A stretch of DNA of 64,000 nt from Oxynema aestuarii AP17 (lineage in GTDB: Bacteria; Cyanobacteriota; Cyanobacteriia; Cyanobacteriales; Laspinemataceae): positions 2,542,001 through 2,606,000 of the forward strand of contig NZ_CP051167.1 in assembly GCF_012295525.1 (NCBI RefSeq), in the 5' to 3' direction. The notes below the pieces were generated by a model, which saw only the letters and a list, made by a program, of their open reading frames with translations, ran no database searches and was not told where the DNA came from. Within the stretch, counting starts at the first letter, position 1. Each line of letters begins with the position of its first letter. Position numbers and translations under genes: made by a program. This document shows positions 34,197 to 44,400 of the stretch, piece after piece.

Positions 34197-36344
34197 TTAA
34201 AGTTGCTTCATCTTTTCAGCAATTTGCGGGTTGTACAACCGTAAATAATTCCAATAATTCTCAAACACGTGTTCCACATAACCGCGCGTTTCGGGATAGG
34301 GAATTTTTTCCACAAACTCGTCCGGGTCGCCAAAGCCGAAGCGATCGAGCCATCCGGCGACGGCCCCGGGTCCGGCGTTGTAACTCGCCACCGCCAGCAA
34401 AGAATTATCGTTATATTCCTCGTGAGTATACGCCAAAAACCAGGTGCCGAGTTTGATATTATCTTCCGGCTTTTCCAAATCGTAATCTTTCAGATTGATT
34501 TTCTGTGCGATCCACTCCCCAGTTTCCGGCATGACCTGCATCAATCCCGTCGCATCGACCACCGAGCGAATTTTGGGCATGAAACGCGATTCTTGGCGGA
34601 TCAAAGCGGTGACTAAAAGCGGGTTGAGTTGACGTTCTCGGGACCATTCGAGGATGGGATCGAGGAAAGGGAATGGATAAAGTGCTTCCCAGTAATGGGG
34701 TTGCTGTTTGAGGATTTTATATTGCTCCCGTTCTTCCGGGCGATCGCGCCATGCCAAACTCGACACCATAAACAGAGCGTCCAAATTGTCGCCGACTCCC
34801 AAACGAATGACGCCATCGGTAAACTGCTCCGCCACGCTGGGACTGGGACGATTGGTAAATTCGACTTGCCACAAATTCCACGCTTCGCGATCGCGCCCGA
34901 GTTTGTACAATTCCTTCAAAACGTCCGATCCGGCGGGGAGTACGACCCGTTCGGTTTGGCGCACCACTTGAGGAGTGAGGGGGCGCACGGTGGTAAAATC
35001 GCCGACATTCCAGCCGAGATAGAGGGCCGATCGCCAAGCGTAATACGATTGGGGATATTGTTTTAAAACATGCTCGAACGCTTGGCGCGCTTCCTCCTGA
35101 CGGCCCAACCGTCGAGCCCACTTGCCAACCCAAAACCCCGCTTGGGGAGCGAGTTCGTGGTCCGGGTTTTCGTTACCGAGTTCTTGTCCCCACTGCCACG
35201 CCTGTTGGTAGTCCCCCGCCGCCGCCCGCTCTTGAGCGAAATTCCAGCGAATTTTGGCCGCCGCGTCGGAATTGCTGTATTGGGTGAGAACCGATTGGCG
35301 AGCTTGTTGGGCCGAGGTGTTGCTTCCGAGACTGTCGAGGAGTCGGGAACGCTCGAATAAGGCATCTCCGGCGCGGTCGGGAAAGTTGGCGATCGCGCGA
35401 TCGAGATAGGGAATGGCTTCTTTCGGATCGAGCAGACTCGCGAGGCGCAGCAGTCCGGTGGCGCTTTGCTCCGCGTCGGGGAACTCGGCAATCAGTTGGC
35501 GATAGGCTTCGCGGGCTTCTTGGCGTTTGCCGTCAATTTGCAAGCCTCGGGCGGCGCGGTAGGCGTTTTCTGCGGTGCGCGGCGCTTTGGCGTAGGCTTT
35601 GGCTCCGTTGCCGTAGTCTTGTTTTTCCCAATAGCCGAAGGCGATCGCCTCCCACTGTTCCGGGGTCAGTTGACTGCCGTGATTCTGGACGAGTCGCTCT
35701 AAATAGCTGCCGTAATCTTGCAGGTAAATTCCGTGTCGGGCCACGAGCAGGAGTAAGTCGCGGTCGGTCGGGTTTTGTTTGAGCCGGATTCGGGCAATTT
35801 CGACGGTGCGGGGGTGAGCCGGAAATTCGGCGATCGCCCGGTCCCAATAGCTCGGATCGTTTTTGCCGAGAGTGTAGTAGGCTTCGGCGATAACTGGCGA
35901 GTCCGAATAACTTTGTGCGAGTTTTTGCCAAGTTTCGGTCGCTTTTGCCGTATTTCCTTGAGTTTCGTAAGCTTTTGCCCGTTGCAGGAGAATGTAAGGG
36001 GCGAGTAAGTCGTAGTCTTTTTCTAAGCCGTCGAGGGTTTCGATCGCCCCGTCGGCTTGACCTCGGCTGAGACGATCGACTGCCAACAGGTAGCGCGCCC
36101 GCAGGCGATCGCGCTTCTCGCCGCCTTCGGTTAAAATAGCCAGTTCGTCGGCCCGTGCGTCTGGATCTAACAGTGCCAAGGCTAAGACCGCAGAATCTGC
36201 ATCTTCTTCAGATTGCAGCAACAGCGAGCGATCGCCGCGATCGAACAGCGACAGTTGACTCACTGGAACCGTCGCCCCCACTAACAAAGCGCACAGACTC
36301 AAACCGAGGGCAATACTCACTTGCGTTCTTCTGTTTTCCAACAT
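34197..36344 (-). CDS. Soluble lytic murein transglycosylase with TPR-like repeats
   Basis: 715 residues from the ATG at 36344; a GTG four codons earlier is possible. A signal anchor (VSIALGLSLCALLVGATV) is followed by about 500 residues of helical TPR-like repeats (AYETQGNTAKATETWQKLAQ). The SLT catalytic domain then begins near residue 570: ALIRQESRF with catalytic Glu near 585, GLMQVMPETGEW and SYNAGPGAV. The enzyme cleaves peptidoglycan to 1,6-anhydromuropeptides in the periplasm. The layout is that of Slt70, with a longer repeat part. Confidence 0.93.
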   Translation of the reverse strand: MLENRRTQVSIALGLSLCALLVGATVPVSQLSLFDRGDRSLLLQSEEDADSAVLALALLDPDARADELAILTEGGEKRDRLRARYLLAVDRLSRGQADGAIETLDGLEKDYDLLAPYILLQRAKAYETQGNTAKATETWQKLAQSYSDSPVIAEAYYTLGKNDPSYWDRAIAEFPAHPRTVEIARIRLKQNPTDRDLLLLVARHGIYLQDYGSYLERLVQNHGSQLTPEQWEAIAFGYWEKQDYGNGAKAYAKAPRTAENAYRAARGLQIDGKRQEAREAYRQLIAEFPDAEQSATGLLRLASLLDPKEAIPYLDRAIANFPDRAGDALFERSRLLDSLGSNTSAQQARQSVLTQYSNSDAAAKIRWNFAQERAAAGDYQQAWQWGQELGNENPDHELAPQAGFWVGKWARRLGRQEEARQAFEHVLKQYPQSYYAWRSALYLGWNVGDFTTVRPLTPQVVRQTERVVLPAGSDVLKELYKLGRDREAWNLWQVEFTNRPSPSVAEQFTDGVIRLGVGDNLDALFMVSSLAWRDRPEEREQYKILKQQPHYWEALYPFPFLDPILEWSRERQLNPLLVTALIRQESRFMPKIRSVVDATGLMQVMPETGEWIAQKINLKDYDLEKPEDNIKLGTWFLAYTHEEYNDNSLLAVASYNAGPGAVAGWLDRFGFGDPDEFVEKIPYPETRGYVEHVFENYWNYLRLYNPQIAEKMKQL

Positions 36345-36423
36345 TCCCTTATTCACCGTCCCGAACCAGCAACACGATATATTTTAACGAGTCGATTGGG
36401 TCTTTTGCGCAAGAGGTCATACC

Positions 36424-36463
36424 ATTTTAGATTGTAGATTTGAGATTGTAGATTTGAGATTGA
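36424..36463. repeat. AT-rich heptamer repeat (STRR type)
   Basis: Two and a half copies of a 14-base unit (GATTGTAGATTTGA), itself two heptamers, between the methyltransferase gene and the transglycosylase gene. Confidence 0.7.
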
Positions 36464-36501
36464 GGGAGGTTTGAGGTTGGCGACTCCCACGGGCGCGATC
36501 G

Positions 36502-37596
36502 TCATTCTTTCCTACACAGAATCCAACGCAACTCAACCGGAGGTTTTTCCGCAAAGGGAAAAATATTGCGTCCGGTAGACCAGCCCACAAACCAATCCGT
36601 TGGGGGCCAGGCTTCGGGGCTGAGGTGCTGCCGTTCGTATTCGTAGGCGGATTCCTCGGAGAGGATTTTGAGGGGAAATCCGGCGATCGCAGTCCGAAAC
36701 TCTTCTCGGGTGAGCAGGAACGACCAGACCACCTCGGCCATTTGGCGGACGCGATCGCTCGGGATATACCCCGGCTCGCATAAAAATGCATTAAATAAAA
36801 ACAATCCCCCGGAAGGGAGGGCGTCACAGACTTTAGAGAATAAAATTCTCACGTCGTCTAGAGAGCGAAAGTGCGAAATTACTTCAGATACTAAAATCAA
36901 GGGATAATGCTGTGAGGGCAAGATCGTTTTAGGATCGAGAATGTTGCCTTGAATGACGCGAATCGGCAGTTGCTGTTGACTGGCTTCGCTGACTAAGTGA
37001 CGGGCGAAAACAGGGGTCAGTTCGATCGCCTCGACGGGATAACCCAGTTGGGCCAGGGCGATCGTGTTGCGTCCGGTTCCGGCGCCGATATCTAAAATCG
37101 GCGAGTGGGTAGGGTTCGACAGTTGGCGGGCGACGGCGATCGCCTTGGCGTCGGGATGACTGCCAAAAAGCGGCCCGCTACGGCTTTTCACCCAACCGTC
37201 ATATTTTTGTTCGAGGGATTTGATTTGAATCGTCGCCGACAGTTTCAAGCCGTGAGTCAACCCTTGGGTGGGGTCGGGGGTCGTGTAGCGAATGACGAGG
37301 CGGGCGTGGGGGGAGGTTTGGAAGCCTTCGGCGAGTTTGCGGGCGATCGTTTCGCGCAGTCCGGCGAGTTCGTTCTCTTTGAGATCTTGACCGAGCGATC
37401 GTAATAAACCTTCGAGCATTTGCATTTGTTCGTGCAGCATCGCCGGAACGCACGGCATCGCCAATTCGCCACTGGCGGCGGTCAGACTTTTAAATTTATG
37501 GCGGACGGCGCGATCGAGTCGGTCGGGATCGCGAACGGACGAACCTTGAGGATTGGGCGGGGAATGGGACGGATTCGACGGGGAAAAATCGGACAT
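36502..37596 (-). CDS. SAM-dependent methyltransferase with an extra N-terminal region
   Basis: 364 residues from the ATG at 37596; an in-frame TTG lies nine codons upstream. Residues 1-150 form a helical region I do not recognise (VPAMLHEQMQMLEGLLRSLG). A class I methyltransferase domain follows with motif I PILDIGAGTGRNTIALAQLG, acidic motif II (VEAIELTP) and LILVSEVISHFRSLDD. The final part carries several aromatic residues (WPPTDWFVGWSTGRN), perhaps the substrate site. Substrate unknown. It lies divergent from pepA. Confidence 0.82.
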   Translation of the reverse strand: MSDFSPSNPSHSPPNPQGSSVRDPDRLDRAVRHKFKSLTAASGELAMPCVPAMLHEQMQMLEGLLRSLGQDLKENELAGLRETIARKLAEGFQTSPHARLVIRYTTPDPTQGLTHGLKLSATIQIKSLEQKYDGWVKSRSGPLFGSHPDAKAIAVARQLSNPTHSPILDIGAGTGRNTIALAQLGYPVEAIELTPVFARHLVSEASQQQLPIRVIQGNILDPKTILPSQHYPLILVSEVISHFRSLDDVRILFSKVCDALPSGGLFLFNAFLCEPGYIPSDRVRQMAEVVWSFLLTREEFRTAIAGFPLKILSEESAYEYERQHLSPEAWPPTDWFVGWSTGRNIFPFAEKPPVELRWILCRKE

Positions 37597-37798
37597 CAGG
37601 TTGCTGGAGGGTTCGGAAACCAAGAGCCATCCTCCTTAATCTTGCAGTTCAACGCGGCGATCGCTTCAGCAGTCCAATTTTAACTATTAGTGGGGGATTG
37701 GGGACAGCCCTAATTCCCGCCTACGGATTTCGCGATCGCCCAATTTCGATCGATACTGTTATCGTGACCGACTCCGATTAGTTTTGGGAAAAAGATTC

Positions 37799-39274
37799 AT
37801 GGAATTCCGAGGCACGACAACAACGTATTCAGACTGGAGTGGAGACGCCCTGGCAATCGGGTTTCTCGAAGATAAGGTCGAGTTGGCGGGAGATTTAGCC
37901 AAACTGGACGAAAAACTCGCCGGAACCCTCGGCGAACTGATTGAGGAGAGCGAATTTCAAGGCAAATCCGGCAGCAGTGCAGTCACTCGGGTCGGTGGCG
38001 GCTGTGCCATTCGCAAAATTATCTTAGTCGGCTTGGGAACTGCGGATCGACTGAGCGCGGAGAACTTGAGACAGGCGGGGTCCACTGCCGCCCGGATCGC
38101 CGATCGCGAAAAATGCAAAATCTTGGGGTTGCAGTTCCCCTCGTGTCATGACGATCCGGCAGCGACGGCGCAGGCGATCGTCGAAGGGATCGAGTTGGGC
38201 TTATTTAAAGATACCCGCTTCAAATCCGAACCCGACGACAAAGGCGGCGTTCTCCAAACCGTGGAATTACTCGGACTCGGCGACCAGCCGGAGGCGATCG
38301 CCCGCGCCCGCCAAATCGTTTCCGGGGTGAATTTAGCCCGCGAATTGGTCGCCGCCCCAGCCAATACGGTAACGGCGATTACGATGGCCGAACTGGCCCG
38401 GGAAATGGCCGCCGAGTACGGCTTGGAAGTGGAAATTTTAGAAAAGGAAGAGTGCGAAAAACTGGGGATGGGTGCGTTTCTCGGCGTCGCCCAAGCCTCG
38501 GACTTACCGCCGAAGTTCATCCACTTGACCTACAAACCCGAAGGAAGCCCCCGTCGTAAATTGGCGATCGTCGGGAAAGGTTTGACCTTCGACTCGGGCG
38601 GACTCAATCTCAAGCCCAGTGGAAGCGGCATCGAAACGATGAAAATGGATATGGGCGGTTCGGCGTCTACCTTCGGCGCCGCCAAGGCGATCGCCCAACT
38701 CAAACCGGACGTGGAAGTTCACTTTATTGCCGCCGTGACGGAAAACATGATTAGCGGTCGGGCCATGCACCCGGGGGACTTCCTGACCGCTTCCAACGGT
38801 AAAACCATCGAAGTGAACAATACCGACGCCGAAGGTCGTTTGACCCTCGCCGATGCGTTGGTCTTTGCAGAAAATTTAGGGGTCGATGCGATCGTCGATT
38901 TGGCGACCCTCACCGGGGCTTGCGTCGTCGCCCTCGGAGACGAGATCGCCGGACTGTGGTCGAGTGAAGACCAACTCGCCGAGGAATTCATGGCGGCGTC
39001 GGCAACAAGCGGCGAGAAGTTCTGGCGGATGCCTTTGGAACAGAAGTATTTCGAGGGTCTCAAATCATTACACGCGGATATGAAAAATACCGGGCCGCGC
39101 GCGGGGGGTGCGATTACGGCGGCGCTGTTTCTCAAGGAGTTTGTCAAGGAAACGCCTTGGGTTCACTTAGATATTGCCGGACCGGTTTGGACCGATAAGG
39201 ATAAAGGATATAACGCCGCAGGCGCTACGGGATTTGGAGTGCGAACCTTAGTGCATTGGGTGTTGGGCGCTTAA
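37799..39274 (+). CDS. pepA: Leucyl aminopeptidase
   Basis: 491 residues from the ATG at 37799, chosen over an in-frame TTG 15 bases upstream. M17 family dinuclear zinc/manganese peptidase that releases N-terminal residues from peptides. The metal and catalytic residues lie in [26 protein letters not shown] and [15 protein letters not shown], all intact. Length is normal. A hairpin follows eight bases after the stop. Confidence 0.96.
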   Translation: MEFRGTTTTYSDWSGDALAIGFLEDKVELAGDLAKLDEKLAGTLGELIEESEFQGKSGSSAVTRVGGGCAIRKIILVGLGTADRLSAENLRQAGSTAARIADREKCKILGLQFPSCHDDPAATAQAIVEGIELGLFKDTRFKSEPDDKGGVLQTVELLGLGDQPEAIARARQIVSGVNLARELVAAPANTVTAITMAELAREMAAEYGLEVEILEKEECEKLGMGAFLGVAQASDLPPKFIHLTYKPEGSPRRKLAIVGKGLTFDSGGLNLKPSGSGIETMKMDMGGSASTFGAAKAIAQLKPDVEVHFIAAVTENMISGRAMHPGDFLTASNGKTIEVNNTDAEGRLTLADALVFAENLGVDAIVDLATLTGACVVALGDEIAGLWSSEDQLAEEFMAASATSGEKFWRMPLEQKYFEGLKSLHADMKNTGPRAGGAITAALFLKEFVKETPWVHLDIAGPVWTDKDKGYNAAGATGFGVRTLVHWVLGA

Positions 39275-39282
39275 ATCCGTTC

Positions 39283-39315
39283 TGGCGCAGGTTGACTGTT
39301 TGGTGGCCTGCGCCA
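39283..39315 (+). terminator. Hairpin after pepA
   Basis: A perfect nine-base stem (TGGCGCAGG/CCTGCGCCA) with a 15-base loop. Downstream sequence is A/T-rich but without a clean T-run. Confidence 0.5.
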
Positions 39316-39679
39316 TGAATTGGATTTTAGATTTTAATCATTTATTTTGTATAAATACGTTGAAATTTTATGAAAGTTTAAGTTTTTTGAGAAAGTTTTA
39401 AACAACTCGGCGAGATTCACTCGAACCGCTACAATAAATTTACGGTCGGAATCAACAATAAATCTTTGTCATTCTCTCCTGGTGTTTGCGATTCCTACTC
39501 CAGTAAGATCGAATTTCTAGCAATTTTGTCCGATCTTTTTCTATCCCAGTTCCATCGCGTCGGTGGGCTGGGTCTTTTCATCTTGGGTTGGGGCGCGGTC
39601 AATCGATCTGACCGAGGAATCGCCACACAAGAGCGAATTCGTCCGGATCTAACTAGCATTCTCAGATTGCATATCCCCA
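39316..39679. other. AT-rich intergenic region before the debranching-enzyme remnant
   Basis: About 365 bases, AT-rich in its first half and ending with HIP1-free sequence. It probably holds the old promoter of the decayed gene (a TACAAT box lies near 39430). No coding sequence is convincing. Confidence 0.5.
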
Positions 39680-40319
39680 ATGATTGACTTACACGGAAAA
39701 CAGTTCGTTCCTGCGCCACAAACCGATCGCGAACGGTGGTCCGAGGCGATCGAACAACAACACAAACCGACCTTTACCGTCAAAGAAAACGACATTTTTG
39801 CGATCGTCAATCGCCTCGGCAATATGGTCGTCGATCGCACGGGAAACGACCAGTTTGTGACCGGATTATTCTGTCAAGATACCCGGTTTTTAGTCGATCC
39901 GAATTGCAAATTGAAGGGCGATCGCCCATTTTACTCAGCAGCGTGGCGGAAACGGGATTTTCCCTCTCCGTCGCCGCCAGTAATCCCCGCATCACCGCCT
40001 ACCGGAATTGATTTGCGGTTACGAACGATCTGGGGAAAAAGGCCCGGTGCGCTATCCGGTCGCCTGTTCGCCGCAAGCCTGGGCTGCCGGGAGTCTATTT
40101 CACCTGTTGCAAGCGGCGGTCAATCCGATCCCCGATGCCGAGGCTCAATGTTTGCGAATTGTTAAGCCGATGTTGCCCCCGTCCCTCGATCGCCTCGTGG
40201 TGCGCGATTTAAAAGTCGGTGGGGCACGCCTAGATTTGGAGTTCGATCGCATGGGCGAAACGACCGCCTGTCGGGTCACCGAGCAAGTCGATTCGGTGCA
40301 GGTCACGATCGAAGTCTGA
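39680..40319 (+). pseudogene. Remnant of a glycogen-debranching-type enzyme (amylo-alpha-1,6-glucosidase)
   Basis: Three frames are needed to read it. From 39680 an N-terminal domain reads FTVKENDIFAIVNRLGNM, then VTGLFCQDTRFLVDP. After CKLKGDRP (about 39925) the expected text continues in another frame as ILLSSVAETGFSLSVAASNP. From about 40010 a third frame gives the family's C-terminal end: RYPVACSPQAWAAGSLFHLL, PPSLDRLVVRDLKVGGARLD. The middle 450 or so residues holding the catalytic domain are missing. So it is an internally deleted and frameshifted relic. The family match is from memory of bacterial debranching-enzyme sequences. Confidence 0.78.
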
Positions 40320-40379
40320 GGCTCTTCCTAACTCGCCGAGGGCGATCGCCCGCCCGTCAGAACGCAAAAAAAGCGCAAA

Positions 40380-40407
40380 AAAAAGAGGGTCTCAAAGCCC
40401 TCTTTTT
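40380..40407. terminator. Bidirectional intrinsic terminator
   Basis: A ten-base stem (AAAAAGAGGG/CCCTCTTTTT) with an eight-base loop. On the minus strand it is followed by a long T-rich tract, fitting the end of the small gene at 40452-40652; on the plus strand the stem ends in five Ts after the pseudogene. Confidence 0.8.
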
Positions 40408-40451
40408 GGAATAGACCCAAGGATCGAGCGTCTGTTGTCTTGTCCGAATGT

Positions 40452-40652
40452 TCACAGCGCCTGTCGAGACACCTGCTTTTCAAACCGAGCTTGGGTTTGC
40501 TCTAACAACTGCTCTCGACTGTCTTTCGCTTGGGTAAAGTTGGGAACGAGGTTGCGAGCTTGTAACGCCATGTGAAGCTGAAGGTGGGCAACGTACTCGC
40601 TGATATCTTCACGATGCGAAGGAACGTGGTGCTGATTCGGATGCGAAGCCAA
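40452..40652 (-). CDS. Small protein of unknown function with a TTG start
   Basis: 66 residues. The TTG start has a strong AAGGAG ribosome binding site six bases upstream, and a good terminator follows 45 bases after the stop, so this is a complete transcription unit. The sequence is hydrophilic and helical: His-rich at the N-terminus (SHPNQHHVPSH), then EDISEYVAHLQLHMALQARN, and a Gln/Glu-rich end. No signal peptide or membrane helix. I do not recognise a family. Confidence 0.68.
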   Translation of the reverse strand: MASHPNQHHVPSHREDISEYVAHLQLHMALQARNLVPNFTQAKDSREQLLEQTQARFEKQVSRQAL

Positions 40653-40878
40653 AGTGTTCTCCTTCCTTAACTGTGCAAGTTCTGGAATCTGCCTAAAAAG
40701 TTACCATCCCTGGCGCGGATCTTTTCAATTTGCAATGAAGCTTAACGATTCTGGTTAGTTTTATTAAGGCGTGTAAATTCTGGCGCTCCCGAAGCCGGCG
40801 ATCTCGACTCGGTAAAATAGGATTGGGTGCCGCCATATCCAGCAACAGGCGGATTTCGAGATCGAATTCTCCTCAGCA

Positions 40879-40899
40879 CCCCGCTCTAAAGAGACGGGG
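40879..40899. repeat. Hairpin resembling an IS200/IS605 right end
   Basis: CCCCGCTCT, AA, AGAGACGGGG forms a stem with one bulged A. The context (CTCAGCACCCCG..., ending GGGGCTTCGTGCC) resembles terminal hairpins that follow tnpB in cyanobacterial elements. No tnpB remains here, so it would be a relic. Confidence 0.4.
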
Positions 40900-40920
40900 C
40901 TTCGTGCCTCTCCTTTCGTA

Positions 40921-41036
40921 GGGGCGTTTCGCGAAACGCCCCTACCCATTTGGGGAAACGCCCCTACCCATTTGGGGAAACGCCCCTACCCATTTGGGGA
41001 AACGCCCCTACCCATTTGGGGAAACGCCCCTACCCA
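40921..41036. repeat. Tandem array of a 22-bp unit next to a palindrome
   Basis: A 22-base palindrome (GGGGCGTTTCGCGAAACGCCCC, two halves of 11) is followed by four identical, directly joined copies of a 22-base unit starting at 40947, 40969, 40991 and 41013. The unit contains GGGGAAACGCCCC, a shortened form of the palindrome. There are no spacers between copies. Confidence 0.9.
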
Positions 41037-41183
41037 GCCTAAGCCCTTTGAGGGCTACGTTATCGGTGAAGATCGCCACGGCGGCGCCGAGTTGGCCGCT
41101 ACGGATGAGTGAGACTACCTATATACTCTCGGATTCGACCGATCTGCCAATAATGTTCAACGCTCCGTACTCGACCCCGAGCT

Positions 41184-41206
41184 TCAAAATCTAAAATCTA
41201 AAATAG
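41184..41206. repeat. AT-rich heptamer repeat (STRR type)
   Basis: Three copies of CTAAAAT-like units upstream of the sensor kinase gene. Confidence 0.65.
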
Positions 41207-41428
41207 ATAAACTTGCCACGACCCAAAACAGGTGCAACAATCGGCGCGAGAGCCATCACGGTGCTTTTGCACGAGCTGCGATCGCCGCATCGAGCGATGT
41301 AGGTTAAACTGACCGATCGATTAGAGTCGCTATTCCTCTTCAGCATCTCGGTCTATTCTCGCTGCTGCCTTGAGTAGATTTCCCTTATCGGACTTGCCGA
41401 TCGTTCAACTTCAACAATGGTATGAGCC

Positions 41429-44400
41429 ATGTACGCTCCAGACAATCTCCATCTCATCCGTGCATTTCTGGACCACACGCCTCGTGCAGTGGCCCTGCTC
41501 GATCGCGAACTGCACTATTTGCTCGTCACCCGTCAGTGGCTGAGAGATTGCGCCCTCGACGAAATGGCGACTCCCTCGATCCGCGATGCCACAGAAGCGA
41601 ACAACGATCGACAAAATTCCCAACAAAATCCCCGACAAAATCGGCAACAAAACGCCCAAACCCCTCTCAATTGCGGCGATCGCTCCCACGCCGAAATCCT
41701 CAAGCAATTCAAACAACGCCTCGGAGTCGTCCAAACTGACGGCGAAGACGAAAGCGAAACCGAACGACATTGGGATCGAGTGCGCCAAAATGTGCTGGCG
41801 GGAAAGGTGGAACGATGGCAAGAACATTATCGGTTGCGCGACGGTAGTGGACTCGTCGTCGAGTGGGAAGCCTGTCCGTGGACCGACGAAGGCGGTGACA
41901 TCGGCGGTTTGTTGCTCGTCAGAGACGAACGGATCGACCCAGAAACGACCCCACCCCTCGCAACCGACGCCGACACCGACGAAGCCGTAGAACGATCGCG
42001 CGCCAACGAACGAGAACTGCACCGACAAAGCCAAGCATTAGTTAAACTCGCCCGCAGCAAAACCCAAAAAGGAGAAAATTTAAAAGCCGCCTTGCGCGAA
42101 ATTAGCGCCACCGCCGCCGATATTTTAAAAACCAGTCAAGTCAGCATCTGGCTGTACAATAACGAGCGATCGCGCTTGCGGTGTATCGAACGCTACACCG
42201 CCAGTTCCCCACCCGACGATCGCCGTAGGAACAACAGCATCGACGAACTGCGCGCCAGGGATTGTCCCGACTACCTGCACGCTTTAGACTTAGAGCGGGC
42301 GATCGCCGTCGTCGATGCGCAAACCGATCCGATCGCCAGCGAACTCGCTCGATCCTATTTAATTCCCAGTGAAATTACATCCCTATTAAGCGTCCCGATT
42401 CGCATTGGCGGTAAATTAGTCGGCTTTGTCGCCTGCGAACACCGGGGCACTCCCCGCCGTTGGCAACTCGGCGAGCAGAATTTCGCCGCTTCCGTCGGCG
42501 ACTATACCGCATTGGCGATCGAAAGCAGCATCAGCGAAACCTCGCAACGGGCCCGAGCCCGAGCACAGGAGAATCTCAAACAAGCCAACGAACAACTGCA
42601 AGCGGTTTTAGACGCCGTCCCGGGATGTATTTCTTGGTTTAGTTCGGATTTAACTTATTTGGGAGTTAACGATTATTTAGCGAAAACCTTCGATCGCGCC
42701 CCCGAAAGTTTTATCGGCAAAAAAATTGGATTTTTGCAAGGAAGTCCGCATTTCAATCAATTGGTTCCGGAATTTTTTGAAAATCCCGCTCGCGAAGATC
42801 GCAACGAAATTCAGATCCCACTCGGCGATTCGACCCGTCATTTTTTGGTCGTGGCGCAAAAGTACCAACAGGGAGACGCGGCGGTGTTTGTCGGCTTGGA
42901 TATTACCGATCGCAAACAGGCGGAAGCGGCGTTACAAAAAGCCAATGACGAGTTGGAATTGCGGGTAGAAGAGCGCACGGCCCAACTGCAATCGGCGATC
43001 GCCCAATTGCGCGAGGAAATCGAAAGCCGCCAGCGTATAGAAGAAGCACGCGACGTTTTGGAATTTTCGATTAACAATGCTGCCGATTCAGTCTTTTGGC
43101 TGACTCCGGAAGGACAGTTTTTCTACGTCAACGATGCCGCTTGTATTTCCCTCAATTACGCCCGCGACGAATTACTCGACCTCACCGTTCACGATATTAA
43201 TCCCGACTTGCCCCCGGAAGTTTGGCCGGATTATTGGGAGGAAATCAAATCCTTTGGCTCCGTGCGGTTGGAGTCGAGCCACCGCACGAAAGAAGGCACA
43301 ATTTTTCCCGTAGAAATTACGATTAGTTATTTTAAAGTTAACGGCAAAGAATATAATTGTATTTTCGCCCGCGATATCAGCGATCGCAAGCGGGTCGAGG
43401 CTCAGTTGTACCACGCAAAAGCGGCGGCGGAAGCGGCGAACAAGGCGAAGTTGGCGTTTTTGGCGAATATGAGCCACGAGTTGAGAACGCCACTGACGGC
43501 GATTATCGGCTATAGCGATTTACTGCAAGAAGATGCGATCGAATTGGGTTTGGGAGAGACAGAATTTGTTAATGATTTAGGGAGTATTAATAAAGCTGGA
43601 ATTCAGTTACTCGACGCGATCGAACAAATTTTAGATTATTCTAAAATTGAGTTGGGCAAGATGGATTTAGAAATCTCGACCTTTGAGATTTCGGAGTTAG
43701 TTAAGGAGTTGAAAGGGACGGTCAAACCGTTGGCGATCGCCAATTACAATAGTTTGGGGATTCATGTAGACGATCGCGTACCCACCATGCGCGGCGATCG
43801 CGCTAAAGTTAAACAAGTCCTGACCCACTTGCTCGTCAATGCTACCAAGTTCACCGAACACGGGGCGATCGAATTGGAAATTAACTGGCAGGATACCCCG
43901 GATTTTCGCTCCCTCAACTCTTCGCCCCATTCGGAACTGACTTCGGACGTCAACCACGACGGTTGGATCGTCTTTCAAGTCGTCGATACTGGAATTGGCA
44001 TTAACGAAGAACAAATGGAACACCTGTTCGAGGCGTTCAGCCAGGTGGATACTTCTTCCACCCGCCGTTATGGCGGAACGGGGGTCGGACTGGCGTTAAG
44101 TAGCAGTTTATGCCAGCTCATGGGTGGCGATCTGTTTGTCGAAAGCGAAATCGGTGTCGGTTCGACGTTTACCGTCTGTCTGCCTGTCAAATTAGCCGCC
44201 CCCGCAGCCACGACCCCAGCCGGATCGAGGGAAGAAAGTATAAGTGAGAGTGCGGACGCTCCGTTTCTCGTACCCCAACTGCCTCCCGCGCCGGATGATT
44301 TCGAGATCGAGGACGATTTTTGGGGCGGTTCCGCCTCGGCGACCGATGGGGCGATCGCAGGGAAAGAACCGGAACCACTAGGAGAACTGGAAAAGCAGGT

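Larger units (their letters stand above)
40653..41428. other. Repeat-rich intergenic region
   Basis: About 775 bases between the small minus-strand gene and the sensor kinase. It contains the hairpin at 40879-40899, the 22-bp tandem array at 40921-41036 and a heptamer repeat at 41184-41206. The remainder shows no convincing gene. Confidence 0.65.

Noticed and set aside
39466-39687. Open frame before the debranching remnant
   Set aside because: Short, no ribosome binding site, no recognisable features; probably chance.
40921-41036. CRISPR array
   Set aside because: The 22-bp units are joined directly, without spacers, and no cas gene is near.
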